Assembly (NCBI GenBank): GCA_910577205.1
Contig: CAJTMA010000008.1
Span: 4,536 to 68,535 of the forward strand
Reading direction: 5' to 3'
From: an uncultured Alphaproteobacteria bacterium
GTDB lineage: Bacteria > Pseudomonadota > Alphaproteobacteria > RF32 > CAG-239
Length of the DNA stretch: 64,000 nucleotides
Positions 16,386 to 24,488 of the stretch are shown piece by piece (within the stretch, counting starts at the first letter, position 1; each line of letters starts with the position of its first letter). A program made the position numbers and the translations under genes. Under the pieces are notes generated by a model. The model was not told the DNA's origin. It was given only the letters and a program-made list of their open reading frames with translations, and did not search any database.

Positions 16386-16769
16386 GATACTACTATACGA
16401 GTTAAAAAACTCGGAGAATGTGGCATATAATAAGAATTAAGAGAGAAAAAAGCGCAGCATACATAGAGAAGTATGTGAGCATCTTTCCTACACGCCAATT
16501 CTGTATTAGATACCATTATACGAGTTAAAAAACTCGGAGAATGCGGCATATAATAAGAATTAAGAGAGAAAAAAGCGCAGCGTACACAAGAGTATATGAA
16601 CATCTTTCCACACGCCAATTCTGTATTAGATACCATTATACGAGTTAAAAAACTCGGAGAATGTGGCATATAATAAGAATTAAGAAAGAAAAAAGCGCAG
16701 CGTACATAAAAGTACGTGAGCATTTTTTCTACTCGCTAATTCTGTATTAGATGACCATTATACGAGTTT
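16386..16769. repeat. Three tandem palindromic repeats (about 121 bp each) abutting the lepA 3' end
   Basis: Units start at 16386, 16509 and 16629, with the partial terminal copy at 16750; periods are 123, 120 and 121 bp. Each runs from a CGAGTTAAAAAACTCG hairpin through GGAGAATG, a core resembling GCGCAGCGTACAT-n-GTACGTGAGCAT and a mirrored arm, to ACCATTATACGAGTT. The AAAAAACTCG block is the inverse of the CGAGTTTTTT that lies directly against the lepA stop codon. A 114-codon frame through the array is only a by-product of the repeat and is not called as a gene. Nothing else is seen in 16368-16770. Confidence 0.85.
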
Positions 16770-16770
16770 T

Positions 16771-18576
16771 TTATTGGTCGCCAATACGCAACGCCTCAAT
16801 AAACGCCGATTGCGGCACTTCGACCTTGCCAAACTGGCGCATACGCAATTTGCCTTTTTTCTGTTTATCCAACAATTTGCGTTTACGCGTTATATCACCA
16901 CCGTAGCATTTGGCCGTCACATCTTTGCGCAGTGCCGAAATGGTTTCGCGGGCAACAACGCGTCCGCCGATAGCGGCTTGAATGGGAATTTTAAACAGAT
17001 GCCGCGGAATGAGGTCTTTAAGCCTTTCACAAATTTGGCGGCCGCGGGCTTCTGCTTCGGTTCGGTGACACAGGAAAGCCAGAGCATCTACCGGCTCTTC
17101 ATTAATCAAAATCTGCACTTTAACCAAATCAGAAGGATGATAGCCGATAAGCTCATAGTCAAAACTTGCATAACCGCTGGTGATAGATTTTAATCTGTCA
17201 TAAAAATCAAACACGATTTCATTGAGCGGAATCTTATAAACCACCATTGCCCGAGTGCCGACATAAGTCAAATCTTCTTGTTCTCCGCGGCGCTCCGTAC
17301 ACAATTTCAAAACCGCCCCGAGATATTCGTCGGGCACGAGAATAGTCGCTTTTACCCATGGTTCTTCAATACTGGCAATCGTAGACGGATCTGGCATATC
17401 TGCCGGATTATGCAACGTAATCTGGTTGCCGTTGCTCAGATTGATTTTATAAGCGACTGATGGCGCAGTGGTAATCAAGTCCAAATCAAACTCACGGCCT
17501 AAACGTTCCTGAATAATTTCCATATGCAGCAACCCTAAGAAACCGCACCGGAAGCCCAACCCCAAAGCCGCAGAATTTTCATTCTGATAATCAATACTGG
17601 CATCATTAAGCTTTAGTTTTGCCAAAGCATCTTTCAGGTTATCATACTGGCTGCTGTCCACCGGAAAAATCGAGCAAAACACAACAGGAATTGACGGTTT
17701 AAAACCTTTCAACGGCTCCGCACAAGGCAGCTTGTTGTCGGTAATAGTATCGCCGATACTGCAATCGCTGACGCTTTTAATACTGGCCGTAATAAAACCG
17801 ACTTCACCAGGATAAAGTGCATCAACATCCTGCATCTTAGGCGTAAATACGCCAACCTTATCAATAGAATAAACAGCATTATTCGACATCATGCGGATTT
17901 GCTGCTTTTTGCGCAGCACGCCGTCTTTCACCCGCACCAAAATAATAACCCCCAAATAAGAATCATACCAGCTGTCAATCAACAACGCCTGCAAAGGTTT
18001 GTTTTCATCTCCGCTTGGAGCAGGCAAATTCTGAACAATAGCCTCCAGCAGTTCGGGCACACCCAAGCCGGATTTTCCGGAAGTTTCAATTGCTCCGGAT
18101 GTATCCAACCCGATAACATCCTCAATTTGTTTTTTCACACGTTCCGGCTCTGCTGACGGCAAGTCAATCTTATTCAAAACCGGCAAAATCTCATGGTTGT
18201 TGTCGATAGCCATATAGACATTGGCCAATGTCTGCGCCTCTACCCCCTGGGTAGCATCCACCACCAGAACCGATCCTTCACAAGAAGATAATGAGCGTGA
18301 CACCTCATAAGAAAAGTCAACGTGCCCCGGCGTATCAATCAGATTAAGCTGATATTCCCTGCCATCCTGCGCTCTGTAATTCAAGCGCACGGTCTGGGCT
18401 TTAATCGTAATGCCTCTTTCGCGTTCAATATCCATGGAGTCCAGAATCTGCTCCTGCATTTCACGTTTTTGCAAACCGCCGCAATATTCAATAATCCGAT
18501 CCGCCAAAGTTGATTTGCCATGGTCGATATGCGCAATAATCGCAAAGTTTCTGATACATTCTAAATTTGTAGCCAT
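16771..18576 (-). CDS. lepA: Translation elongation factor 4 (LepA)
   Basis: A 601-residue GTPase promoting ribosome back-translocation and initiation fidelity. G1 AHIDHGKST, the switch region RERGITIKAQTV, G3 DTPGHVDF and G4 NKIDLPSAEPE are all present. The LepA-specific C-terminal domain includes GFRCGFLGLLHMEIIQERL and the KQKKGKLRMRQFGKV segment. The start is placed at the ATG at 18576; an ATG six codons upstream (18594) is also possible and neither has a strong ribosome-binding site. The stop lies against the tandem repeat array. Confidence 0.95.
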   Translation of the reverse strand: MATNLECIRNFAIIAHIDHGKSTLADRIIEYCGGLQKREMQEQILDSMDIERERGITIKAQTVRLNYRAQDGREYQLNLIDTPGHVDFSYEVSRSLSSCEGSVLVVDATQGVEAQTLANVYMAIDNNHEILPVLNKIDLPSAEPERVKKQIEDVIGLDTSGAIETSGKSGLGVPELLEAIVQNLPAPSGDENKPLQALLIDSWYDSYLGVIILVRVKDGVLRKKQQIRMMSNNAVYSIDKVGVFTPKMQDVDALYPGEVGFITASIKSVSDCSIGDTITDNKLPCAEPLKGFKPSIPVVFCSIFPVDSSQYDNLKDALAKLKLNDASIDYQNENSAALGLGFRCGFLGLLHMEIIQERLGREFDLDLITTAPSVAYKINLSNGNQITLHNPADMPDPSTIASIEEPWVKATILVPDEYLGAVLKLCTERRGEQEDLTYVGTRAMVVYKIPLNEIVFDFYDRLKSITSGYASFDYELIGYHPSDLVKVQILINEEPVDALAFLCHRTEAEARGRQICERLKDLIPRHLFKIPIQAAIGGRVVARETISALRKDVTAKCYGGDITRKRKLLDKQKKGKLRMRQFGKVEVPQSAFIEALRIGDQ

Positions 18577-18708
18577 TTTACAGTCTTTACCCATTTAAAT
18601 CTGTTAGTTACAACATAGATAAATGATAAATTGATTTTAGGCAATATAATATTGATTATATCAGAAAAATTGCTTATACTGATTGAAGAACAACAGCGGG
18701 AGGGCATC

Positions 18709-19146
18709 ATGAGAAAAATGATTGATATTGACTTCGGTTCTTCACGTTATGACGAGCTTGTCGAACTTCGCTACAAAATCCTCCTGGAACCCCTCGGCCT
18801 CAAATTTCTTGACCTCCACCGCGCCAAAGAAGCCAACTATTTACACATCGGCTGCATAGAATGCCTTGATGACAGGCTTATCGGCGGCTTAATCCTTGCT
18901 CCGGTCAACAATGAAGAAATCCGCCTGATGCAAGTAGCGGTAGACACCAGATATCAAGGAGAAGGAATCGGCCGGGAGCTGGTAAAATATGCCGAGAAGC
19001 GGGCGCATGAAGCCGGATACAGCAAAATCGTCATGCACGCTATGCTGTCAGTAGTTCATTTTTATGAAAAGATGAACTACAAGCAAGAGGGTGACATCTT
19101 CGAAGAGAACGGCATTACTTTCGCTAAAATGGTCAAAGATATTTAG
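18709..19146 (+). CDS. GNAT-family acetyltransferase
   Basis: A 145-residue N-acetyltransferase fold protein. The acetyl-CoA binding motif is seen as MQVAVDTRYQGEGIGRELVKYAEKRA (Q/R-x-x-G-x-G/A), followed by HAMLSVVHFYEKMNYK, the usual C-terminal beta-bulge segment. The start at 18709 has GGGAGGG 5 nt upstream; an earlier in-frame ATG at 18631 lacks one. The acceptor is unknown. Confidence 0.85.
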   Translation: MRKMIDIDFGSSRYDELVELRYKILLEPLGLKFLDLHRAKEANYLHIGCIECLDDRLIGGLILAPVNNEEIRLMQVAVDTRYQGEGIGRELVKYAEKRAHEAGYSKIVMHAMLSVVHFYEKMNYKQEGDIFEENGITFAKMVKDI

Positions 19147-19179
19147 CTCTCTGGTTTTGTCCATTACCGTCAAATTACC

Positions 19180-19207
19180 TTTACATTTGAGTATTTTATG
19201 CTATGAT
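19180..19207 (+). promoter_or_regulatory. Sigma-70-like promoter
   Basis: TTTACA (19180-19185), 16 bp, TATGAT (19202-19207) with an extended TGC before the -10. It would start transcription near 19213, which argues for translation from the ATG at 19243 rather than 19213. Confidence 0.55.
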
Positions 19208-19242
19208 GCCGTATGTTCACTCCAACGCGGCAGGACAAAGCG

Positions 19243-20124
19243 ATGACAGAGCCACAAAAAACCATGAGCAAGAAGCAAATCTTTCAGCAAGTGAAACAGC
19301 TCTGTATGCAACAAAAGTTCACCGCTTCCCGCCATTTGATTTGCCAAGCAGCCGGTGTCAATACACCTGACCCGATGAAAGTCAGCCGGGACGAACTTCG
19401 CCGCAAAACAGACCACCCTCTCATCCGCGGGATGCTGAATATTGAAGACGCTTTTGTATCCCTCCAGCAGGCTTTTTTGAAAGATGAGCCTCAGGAACTG
19501 GAGGCAGAAATCGCAGCCCAAAAATTAGAAGGCATTCTCCCGTTAATGACCAACAATCCGGAAAAACTCCACGTCCGCTATTGGATTAGCAGCTGCCATA
19601 GCTATATGCCGGATATCACGCCAGAAACCCGTTTGGAAAACATTAAAGAAATCATCAACCTAATTCCCAAAGGAAAAAACGATTCTTTGCTATATTCATA
19701 CAGCCTGCTTACTTATGAACTAAACGCCCCGGCAGCAGACAAATATCACATAATAAAATCAGCTTATCAAAAGACCAATAAAAACGGACACCTGCCGCAA
19801 AGCTACAAAGAGATGTTAAGCAAAACGGGCTTCAGTTATTATCAGGTTTTATATAATACGGCAGCCGACAGAAACACACCATACACGCAGCGCTGTGATG
19901 CCGTATATGAAGCCGTAGACGTTATTAAAGATTTAGATTACAGTATGTCCCATAAATGCCGGGCACGCATTAGCTTGCTAACCAGCCTTGAAAAACTTCA
20001 ACATCAGCAAAATGATTTTAAAGGTATTCAAAAAACTTTCCAATTGCGGCAAAAATACGCCAATCACCTTGATAATATTATTCGGTTATTCCCCAACCGC
20101 AAAGACGAACAGTTATACCGCTGA
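19243..20124 (+). CDS. Hypothetical cytoplasmic helical protein
   Basis: A 293-residue protein I do not recognise. It is hydrophilic, rich in Lys, Gln and Leu and predicted helical, with no signal peptide or membrane segment. Segments such as YKEMLSKTGFSYYQVLYNTAADRN and ARISLLTSLEKLQHQQNDF suggest a repeat of helix pairs like TPR, but no clear TPR consensus is seen. The start at 19243 follows CAGGAC; an ATG at 19213 is too close to the probable transcription start. It converges with the next gene with zero spacing. Confidence 0.6.
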   Translation: MTEPQKTMSKKQIFQQVKQLCMQQKFTASRHLICQAAGVNTPDPMKVSRDELRRKTDHPLIRGMLNIEDAFVSLQQAFLKDEPQELEAEIAAQKLEGILPLMTNNPEKLHVRYWISSCHSYMPDITPETRLENIKEIINLIPKGKNDSLLYSYSLLTYELNAPAADKYHIIKSAYQKTNKNGHLPQSYKEMLSKTGFSYYQVLYNTAADRNTPYTQRCDAVYEAVDVIKDLDYSMSHKCRARISLLTSLEKLQHQQNDFKGIQKTFQLRQKYANHLDNIIRLFPNRKDEQLYR

Positions 20125-21051
20125 TTAACTGGCGTTAATCAAACTGTCCGTAATCATGCTGTCACTGATAACCTCGGCATCCACCATATAATTGATAATC
20201 GAAGATGCTAAAGAAATAACCATTAACCCCATTATGATAGCCGATAACCAGCGCCAATTTATCACGCCGAAAAAGCCGCCGACAGCCACAGCCATAATAC
20301 CAAACCCGGCAACGGCATAAATAATTTCCCGCAACCCGCCGAAAATAAAAAGCCCCTTTTCTGTCAGCTCGCTAAACAAACTGCCGGAAGATGATGTCCC
20401 TCCTCCAACAGCAGAAGATGCCCCTGAAGAAGAAGCCGTTATCGACGAGGCAGCTTTTCCTCCTGCGTCCGAAGATGACGTGGCCGTCGGTGAAGAAGTT
20501 ATCATTCCCGGCACTTCAACCGCATTTTCCTCAACCGGCTTGCCAGCAGATGCTGAAGCTTCCTGTTCCTCCTGTGCCTTTTGTGCTTCTTTGGCCTTCC
20601 GTTCTTCTTCCGCTTTGTTTAACTTGTGTTGTTCCTGCAAATATTTAAGCTGTTTAGAAATGGAACGCAGACACTCTTTATATTCGTCAAGCTGCTTGCC
20701 GTCTTCGCCTCCCCAACATTCTTCTGAATATTTTGTTTGACTGTTTTGATACTCATATTTCTTTTTATCAATCAACGCTTGTCTTTCAGATTTGCTAAGT
20801 TTTTTATACTCGCCTTCTTTATTTTCAATTGCCGCAAGCAATTTTGAATGTTCGGTGCTTCGTTTCCGATATTCAGGCATACATTTATCATCCAGTTTTT
20901 TTTGCAAAGCAGAACTTTTAGCTCCGATTTCATTATTAAGCTTAGCTAATTCAGTAGAGTCATTCATAAATGCTGTTGCACAGCTGTAATCCGCATAAGC
21001 CGGAAAACATATGCCAATGCCGAGCAATATTCCCATCAAATATTTACACAT
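20125..21051 (-). CDS. Exported coiled-coil protein with C-terminal VirB2/TrbC-like membrane domain
   Basis: A 308-residue protein from the ATG at 21051 (GGAG 8 nt upstream). A signal peptide (about 1-20, ending PAYA) is followed by a Cys-containing coiled-coil region (20-165), with KAEEERKAKEAQKAQEEQE at its end. A Ser/Ala/Gly-rich linker follows (170-220). The C-terminus has two hydrophobic segments (FGGLREIIYAVAGFGIMAVAVGG and WLSAIIMGLMVISLASSIINYM, about 235-290), with the pattern of VirB2/TrbC pilins. Typical pilins are about 100 residues, so the long N-terminal extension is unusual. No type IV secretion genes lie nearby. Confidence 0.55.
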   Translation of the reverse strand: MCKYLMGILLGIGICFPAYADYSCATAFMNDSTELAKLNNEIGAKSSALQKKLDDKCMPEYRKRSTEHSKLLAAIENKEGEYKKLSKSERQALIDKKKYEYQNSQTKYSEECWGGEDGKQLDEYKECLRSISKQLKYLQEQHKLNKAEEERKAKEAQKAQEEQEASASAGKPVEENAVEVPGMITSSPTATSSSDAGGKAASSITASSSGASSAVGGGTSSSGSLFSELTEKGLFIFGGLREIIYAVAGFGIMAVAVGGFFGVINWRWLSAIIMGLMVISLASSIINYMVDAEVISDSMITDSLINAS

Positions 21052-21190
21052 CAATCATCTCCTCGCAGATACAAACCCTTTATAGATTACCAAAACATTT
21101 TAGATTTGTAAATAGAGGATAAGGGGCGATATATTTTTTCGCTATACCATGTTAATCTTTAGATTAAATAAATATCCCGGGGTAAAGTCG

Positions 21191-21206
21191 GGGGGCTATA
21201 TAGCCC
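21191..21206. other. GC-rich perfect palindrome
   Basis: GGGGCTATATAGCCCC lies in the spacer downstream of ettA. It could form a short hairpin or be a protein-binding site. Nothing else is seen in 21052-21240 besides this and the ettA terminator. Confidence 0.35.
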
Positions 21207-21241
21207 CGATAAACCGGAGTACTGCAAGGAATAAATAACAA

Positions 21242-21265
21242 AAAAGGCAGCGAATGCTGCCTTTT
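21242..21265 (-). terminator. Terminator of ettA
   Basis: A 10-bp stem AAAAGGCAGC/GCTGCCTTTT with a 4-nt loop. On the minus strand it is followed by a TTTTTTGTTATTT tract. It lies 13 nt after the ettA stop. Confidence 0.85.
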
Positions 21266-21277
21266 GTATAAGATGGG

Positions 21278-22954
21278 CTAAGCCAATTTTTTATAACGCA
21301 CACGATGCGGTTGAACAGCCTCATCACCAAGACGGCGGCGTTTATCCTTTTCATATTCTTCAAAGTTGCCCTCAAACCACACAACCTGGCTGTCGCCTTC
21401 ATAGGCCAGAATATGTGTTGCCAAACGATCTAAGAACCAACGGTCGTGCGAGGTGACGAAAACGCATCCGGGATATTCCATGATACCCTCTTCCAAAGAA
21501 CGCAGCGTATCAACATCAAGGTCATTGGTCGGTTCGTCAAGAAGAATAACATTTGCCCCTTTACGCAGCATTTTAGCCAGGTGAACACGGTTGCGCTCAC
21601 CACCGGAGAGCTGCCCCACCTTTTTCTGCTGGTCAGTGCCTTTAAAATTAAACTGCCCGACATAAGCACGCGACGGCATTTGTTTTTTGCCAAGTTCAAT
21701 AATATCCAACCCATCGGAAATTTCTTCCCAAACGGTTTTGTTAGAATCAAGCTCTTCACGCGATTGATCGACATAACCCAAATCAACAGTATCGCCAATT
21801 CTGATTACACCGCTGTCCGGCTGTTCCTGTCCGGTAATCATACGGAACAAAGTGGTTTTACCCGCACCGTTCGGCCCGATGATGCCGACAATAGCGCCCT
21901 TCGGAACTTTGAAAGACAGATTATCAATCAGCAGGCGGTCACCATAACCTTTAGAAATTCCGGTGGCTTCAACAACCAAATCGCCCAGACGGTCAGTCAT
22001 CGGAATAGAAATATGAGCCTGAGAAATCTTTTCCTTGCCGGATTCGGCCAACAGCTCTTCATAAGCATTAATACGCGCCTTAGATTTTGCCTGACGCGCT
22101 TTCGGATTTTTGCGAATCCATTCCAATTCGTTAGCCAAAGTCCGCTGGCGAGAGCTTTCCTCACGCGATTCCTGCTCCAAACGTTTTTGTTTTTGTTCCA
22201 GCCATGAGCTGTAATTGCCCTCATAAGGAATACCCTGACCACGGTCAAGCTCCAGAATCCAGCCGGTAACATTATCAAGGAAGTAACGGTCGTGGGTAAC
22301 CATAACCACAGTTCCGGTATAATCTTTCAGGTGTTGTTCCAACCAAGCAACGGATTCGGCATCCAAATGGTTGGTCGGTTCATCCAAAAGCAGCATATCG
22401 GGTTTTTGCAGCAGCAAACGGCACAAAGCAACACGACGTTTTTCACCACCGGAAAGTTTGGTTACATCGGCATCTGCCGGCGGACAACGTAAAGCATCCA
22501 TGGCAATTTCAATTGTGCGCTCCAAATCCCAACCGTTGCAAGCATCAATTTTTTCTTGCAATTCCGCCTGCTCATTAATCAAATCATTCATTTCATCATC
22601 GGTCATCGGTTCGGCAAATCTGGCAGAAACTTCTTCAAATCTCTTAAGCAAATCTCTGGTTTCGCCCAAACCGTCCATGATGTTTTCCATAACGTTTTTA
22701 TTCGGATCAAGCTTAGGTTCTTGCTCCAAATAACCGACCTTTACGCCGTCTGCAGCCCATGCTTCGCCATTAAACTCCTTGTCTACGCCGGCCATAATTT
22801 TCAGCAGGGTAGATTTACCCGCGCCATTGACACCGAGAACGCCAATTTTAGCCCCCGGCAAAAAGGACAGGGTAATCCCCTTAAATAATTCTTTCCCCCC
22901 CGGAAAAACTTTAGTTAAATTCTGCATGACATAGACGTATTGATATGCGGCCAT
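21278..22954 (-). CDS. ettA: ABC-F ATPase, energy-dependent translational throttle EttA
   Basis: A 558-residue soluble ABC-F protein with two ATPase domains. Walker A motifs are GVNGAGKST (near 43) and GPNGAGKTT (near 360). The signatures are KLSGGEKRRVALC and QLSGGERNRVHLA, and the Walker B segments LLLDEPTNHLD and ILLDEPTNDLD. The arm and linker lengths, and the start with YVMQNLTKVFPGGKE, match EttA, which binds the ribosomal E site and gates elongation according to the ADP/ATP ratio. It has its own terminator and GGAGCAG upstream of the ATG. Confidence 0.93.
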   Translation of the reverse strand: MAAYQYVYVMQNLTKVFPGGKELFKGITLSFLPGAKIGVLGVNGAGKSTLLKIMAGVDKEFNGEAWAADGVKVGYLEQEPKLDPNKNVMENIMDGLGETRDLLKRFEEVSARFAEPMTDDEMNDLINEQAELQEKIDACNGWDLERTIEIAMDALRCPPADADVTKLSGGEKRRVALCRLLLQKPDMLLLDEPTNHLDAESVAWLEQHLKDYTGTVVMVTHDRYFLDNVTGWILELDRGQGIPYEGNYSSWLEQKQKRLEQESREESSRQRTLANELEWIRKNPKARQAKSKARINAYEELLAESGKEKISQAHISIPMTDRLGDLVVEATGISKGYGDRLLIDNLSFKVPKGAIVGIIGPNGAGKTTLFRMITGQEQPDSGVIRIGDTVDLGYVDQSREELDSNKTVWEEISDGLDIIELGKKQMPSRAYVGQFNFKGTDQQKKVGQLSGGERNRVHLAKMLRKGANVILLDEPTNDLDVDTLRSLEEGIMEYPGCVFVTSHDRWFLDRLATHILAYEGDSQVVWFEGNFEEYEKDKRRRLGDEAVQPHRVRYKKLA

Positions 22955-23031
22955 TTTATTATCTGCTCCATTTTAATATGATTATTTATTTGCGGTGAGT
23001 ATAACGGAAAAAGCACAAGTTTCAATCATTA

Positions 23032-23706
23032 TTAATATGAGCGCTTAATATGCTTTATGGATGTATCGCCTTGATATGAATTTGTATAACCGTTCGGGCG
23101 GGACTCCGGCTGCTGCATTTCCGCCCCGGCATAACCTGCCGGTTCTAGAATTGCCGGAGCAGACTGCCCGGGAATATAATCCGGATTAGAAACGGGAGCA
23201 CCATCGGTTTTAAACTGCAATGCTCCGGCCGGAATTTTGCGGTTAGCACGCTTTTTATAAATCTTTTCAGCCTGAGAACGGCCATTATCACCTTTTTTAT
23301 ACACCAAGGTCGCATCATATGGATGCCGCGGCGTAAAAATATTCCCGTCAGGCATTTTAATTGTGCCGTCTGCATAAAGCGTTGCCCGGAATATTAATTG
23401 GTTATCAAAGCGGCGGTTAATCTGCTCGCATTCGTAAAAACCATCCATTTGTTTGGAAATATAGGCATCGGCTTTAGCTTCATTATATACGCGCATTCCT
23501 TCAGCCTGCTGGCGATCAGACGAAGCCTTGGTAATTAAAATAGAACGCGCCAACATTTCAAAAGTGTCAAATTTGGAAGCGCCGCAAGCAAGCCCCTGCC
23601 CCGAAACAATACCCAAAGCCTTAACTTCTTCAATATACGGCTCAGCCGAAAATGCCAAACCGGCATTCAGCAGCAAAAGACCCGAGATTAAAGCAACTTT
23701 TTTCAT
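23032..23706 (-). CDS. Exported hypothetical protein
   Basis: A 224-residue protein with a clear signal peptide (MKKVALISGLLLLNAGLAFSA). The start at 23706 is chosen because GAGGG lies 5 nt upstream; an ATG four codons earlier would bury that site. The mature part is mixed alpha/beta to about residue 130 (FDTFEMLARSILITKASSD, YADGTIKMPDGNIFTPRHPYD), then a Pro/Gly-rich tail. The family is unknown. Periplasmic or surface location is inferred from the signal peptide alone. It sits between ettA and rpmJ with no operon partner. Confidence 0.6.
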   Translation of the reverse strand: MKKVALISGLLLLNAGLAFSAEPYIEEVKALGIVSGQGLACGASKFDTFEMLARSILITKASSDRQQAEGMRVYNEAKADAYISKQMDGFYECEQINRRFDNQLIFRATLYADGTIKMPDGNIFTPRHPYDATLVYKKGDNGRSQAEKIYKKRANRKIPAGALQFKTDGAPVSNPDYIPGQSAPAILEPAGYAGAEMQQPESRPNGYTNSYQGDTSIKHIKRSY

Positions 23707-23796
23707 ATTATCCCTCAACTAGCCTCGTAATTATAAAAACTTTTTGCCGAAAAGCAAACCCTGTCTTACTTTTTTACCAAGTTTCTAAAAATAGAG

Positions 23797-23825
23797 TTGA
23801 CAAAGCGTACGTTTTAGAATATGTT
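23797..23825 (+). promoter_or_regulatory. Promoter of rpmJ
   Basis: Consensus -35 TTGACA (23797-23802), 17 bp, -10 TATGTT (23820-23825), about 31 nt before the start codon. TAAGGAAAG precedes the ATG. Confidence 0.7.
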
Positions 23826-23856
23826 GCGGTCAAACTTATCGTATAAGGAAAGAAAA

Positions 23857-23982
23857 ATGAAAGTATACAGTTCTTTAAAATCAAAGAAAGTACGCGATAA
23901 AGATTGCAAGGTCGTTCGTCGTAAAGGCCGCGTATATGTCATCAATAAAAAGAACCCGAAGCTCAAAGCTCGTCAAGGTTAA
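23857..23982 (+). CDS. rpmJ: Ribosomal protein bL36 (short gene)
   Basis: A 41-residue protein (MKVYSSLKSKKVRDKDCKVV ... KLKARQG). This is the zinc-free-type L36 common in Alphaproteobacteria, retaining only one of the usual four Cys/His ligands. It binds 23S rRNA in the large subunit. It lies away from the spc cluster, with its own consensus-like promoter and intrinsic terminator, so it is transcribed alone. Confidence 0.93.
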   Translation: MKVYSSLKSKKVRDKDCKVVRRKGRVYVINKKNPKLKARQG

Positions 23983-24009
23983 TATTGATAAATTTGATTT
24001 CATGTTTTT

Positions 24010-24040
24010 AAAAAGCCCGCAGTTTTCAAGCGGGTTTTTT
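24010..24040 (+). terminator. Terminator of rpmJ
   Basis: The stem CCCGC/GCGGG extended by A/T pairs (AAAAAG...TTTTTT) ends in six T, 28 nt after the rpmJ stop. Confidence 0.85.
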
Positions 24041-24063
24041 GTTGTATCCTAAACCATCAGAGA

Positions 24064-24488
24064 TTAAACCCAAGCCTGTACTGCGCAGTAATTTTGAACG
24101 CCTCTAAACCCAAAGTTTGGATAGCGTGTGCTCAGAATAAATTTGGAGAATGAGTTGAGAGCAAGCTGGAATAAACTTGATAAAGGCCTGTGCTGCGAAG
24201 TAATTTTTTGAACGACACAACAAACTAAAAGTTTGAATAGCGTGTGCTCAGAATAAATTTGGAGAATGAGTTGAGAGCAAGCTGGAATAAACTTGATAAA
24301 GGCCTGTGCTGCGAAGTAATTTTTTGAACGACACAACAAACTAAAAGTTTGAATAGCGTGCGCACAGAATAAATTTGGAGAATGAGTTGAGTAGTAGGCG
24401 TTGAGGGCGAAAGTACCGCAGCGTAGACAGACCTACGTGAGGACACTTTCGACCCGAAAACAACGCACTAATCAACCATTATACAAAT
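24064..24488. repeat. Tandem 116-bp repeats plus palindromic element abutting the pyk 3' end
   Basis: Near-identical units begin at 24133, 24249 and 24365 with CAGAATAAATTTGGAGAATG (period 116). A degenerate half-unit precedes them. The third unit switches into a long nested palindrome (24386-24476; arms GTTGA/TCAAC, TAGT/ACTA, CGTTG/CAACG, CGAAAGT/ACTTTCG) around a CGCAGCGTAGACAGACCTACGTGAGG core, ending ACCATTATACAAATTTATTCC. GAATAAATTTG is the inverse of the last bases next to the pyk stop. The GGAGAATG and ACCATTATAC ends are the same as in the lepA array. Reading frames through it are artefacts. Confidence 0.82.

Noticed and set aside
16379..16723. 114-codon minus-strand frame through the lepA-side repeat
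   Set aside because: It translates three near-identical repeat units and has no ribosome-binding site; it is a by-product of tandem repeats whose length is close to a multiple of three.
16386..16769. Possible CRISPR array
   Set aside because: Unit length of about 121 bp, no spacer-repeat alternation and no cas genes; the units are palindromic elements. The same reasoning excludes the array at 24064-24488.
24064..24446. Short minus-strand frames in the pyk-side repeats
   Set aside because: They follow the 116-bp direct repeat, overlap each other in different frames and lack initiation signals.
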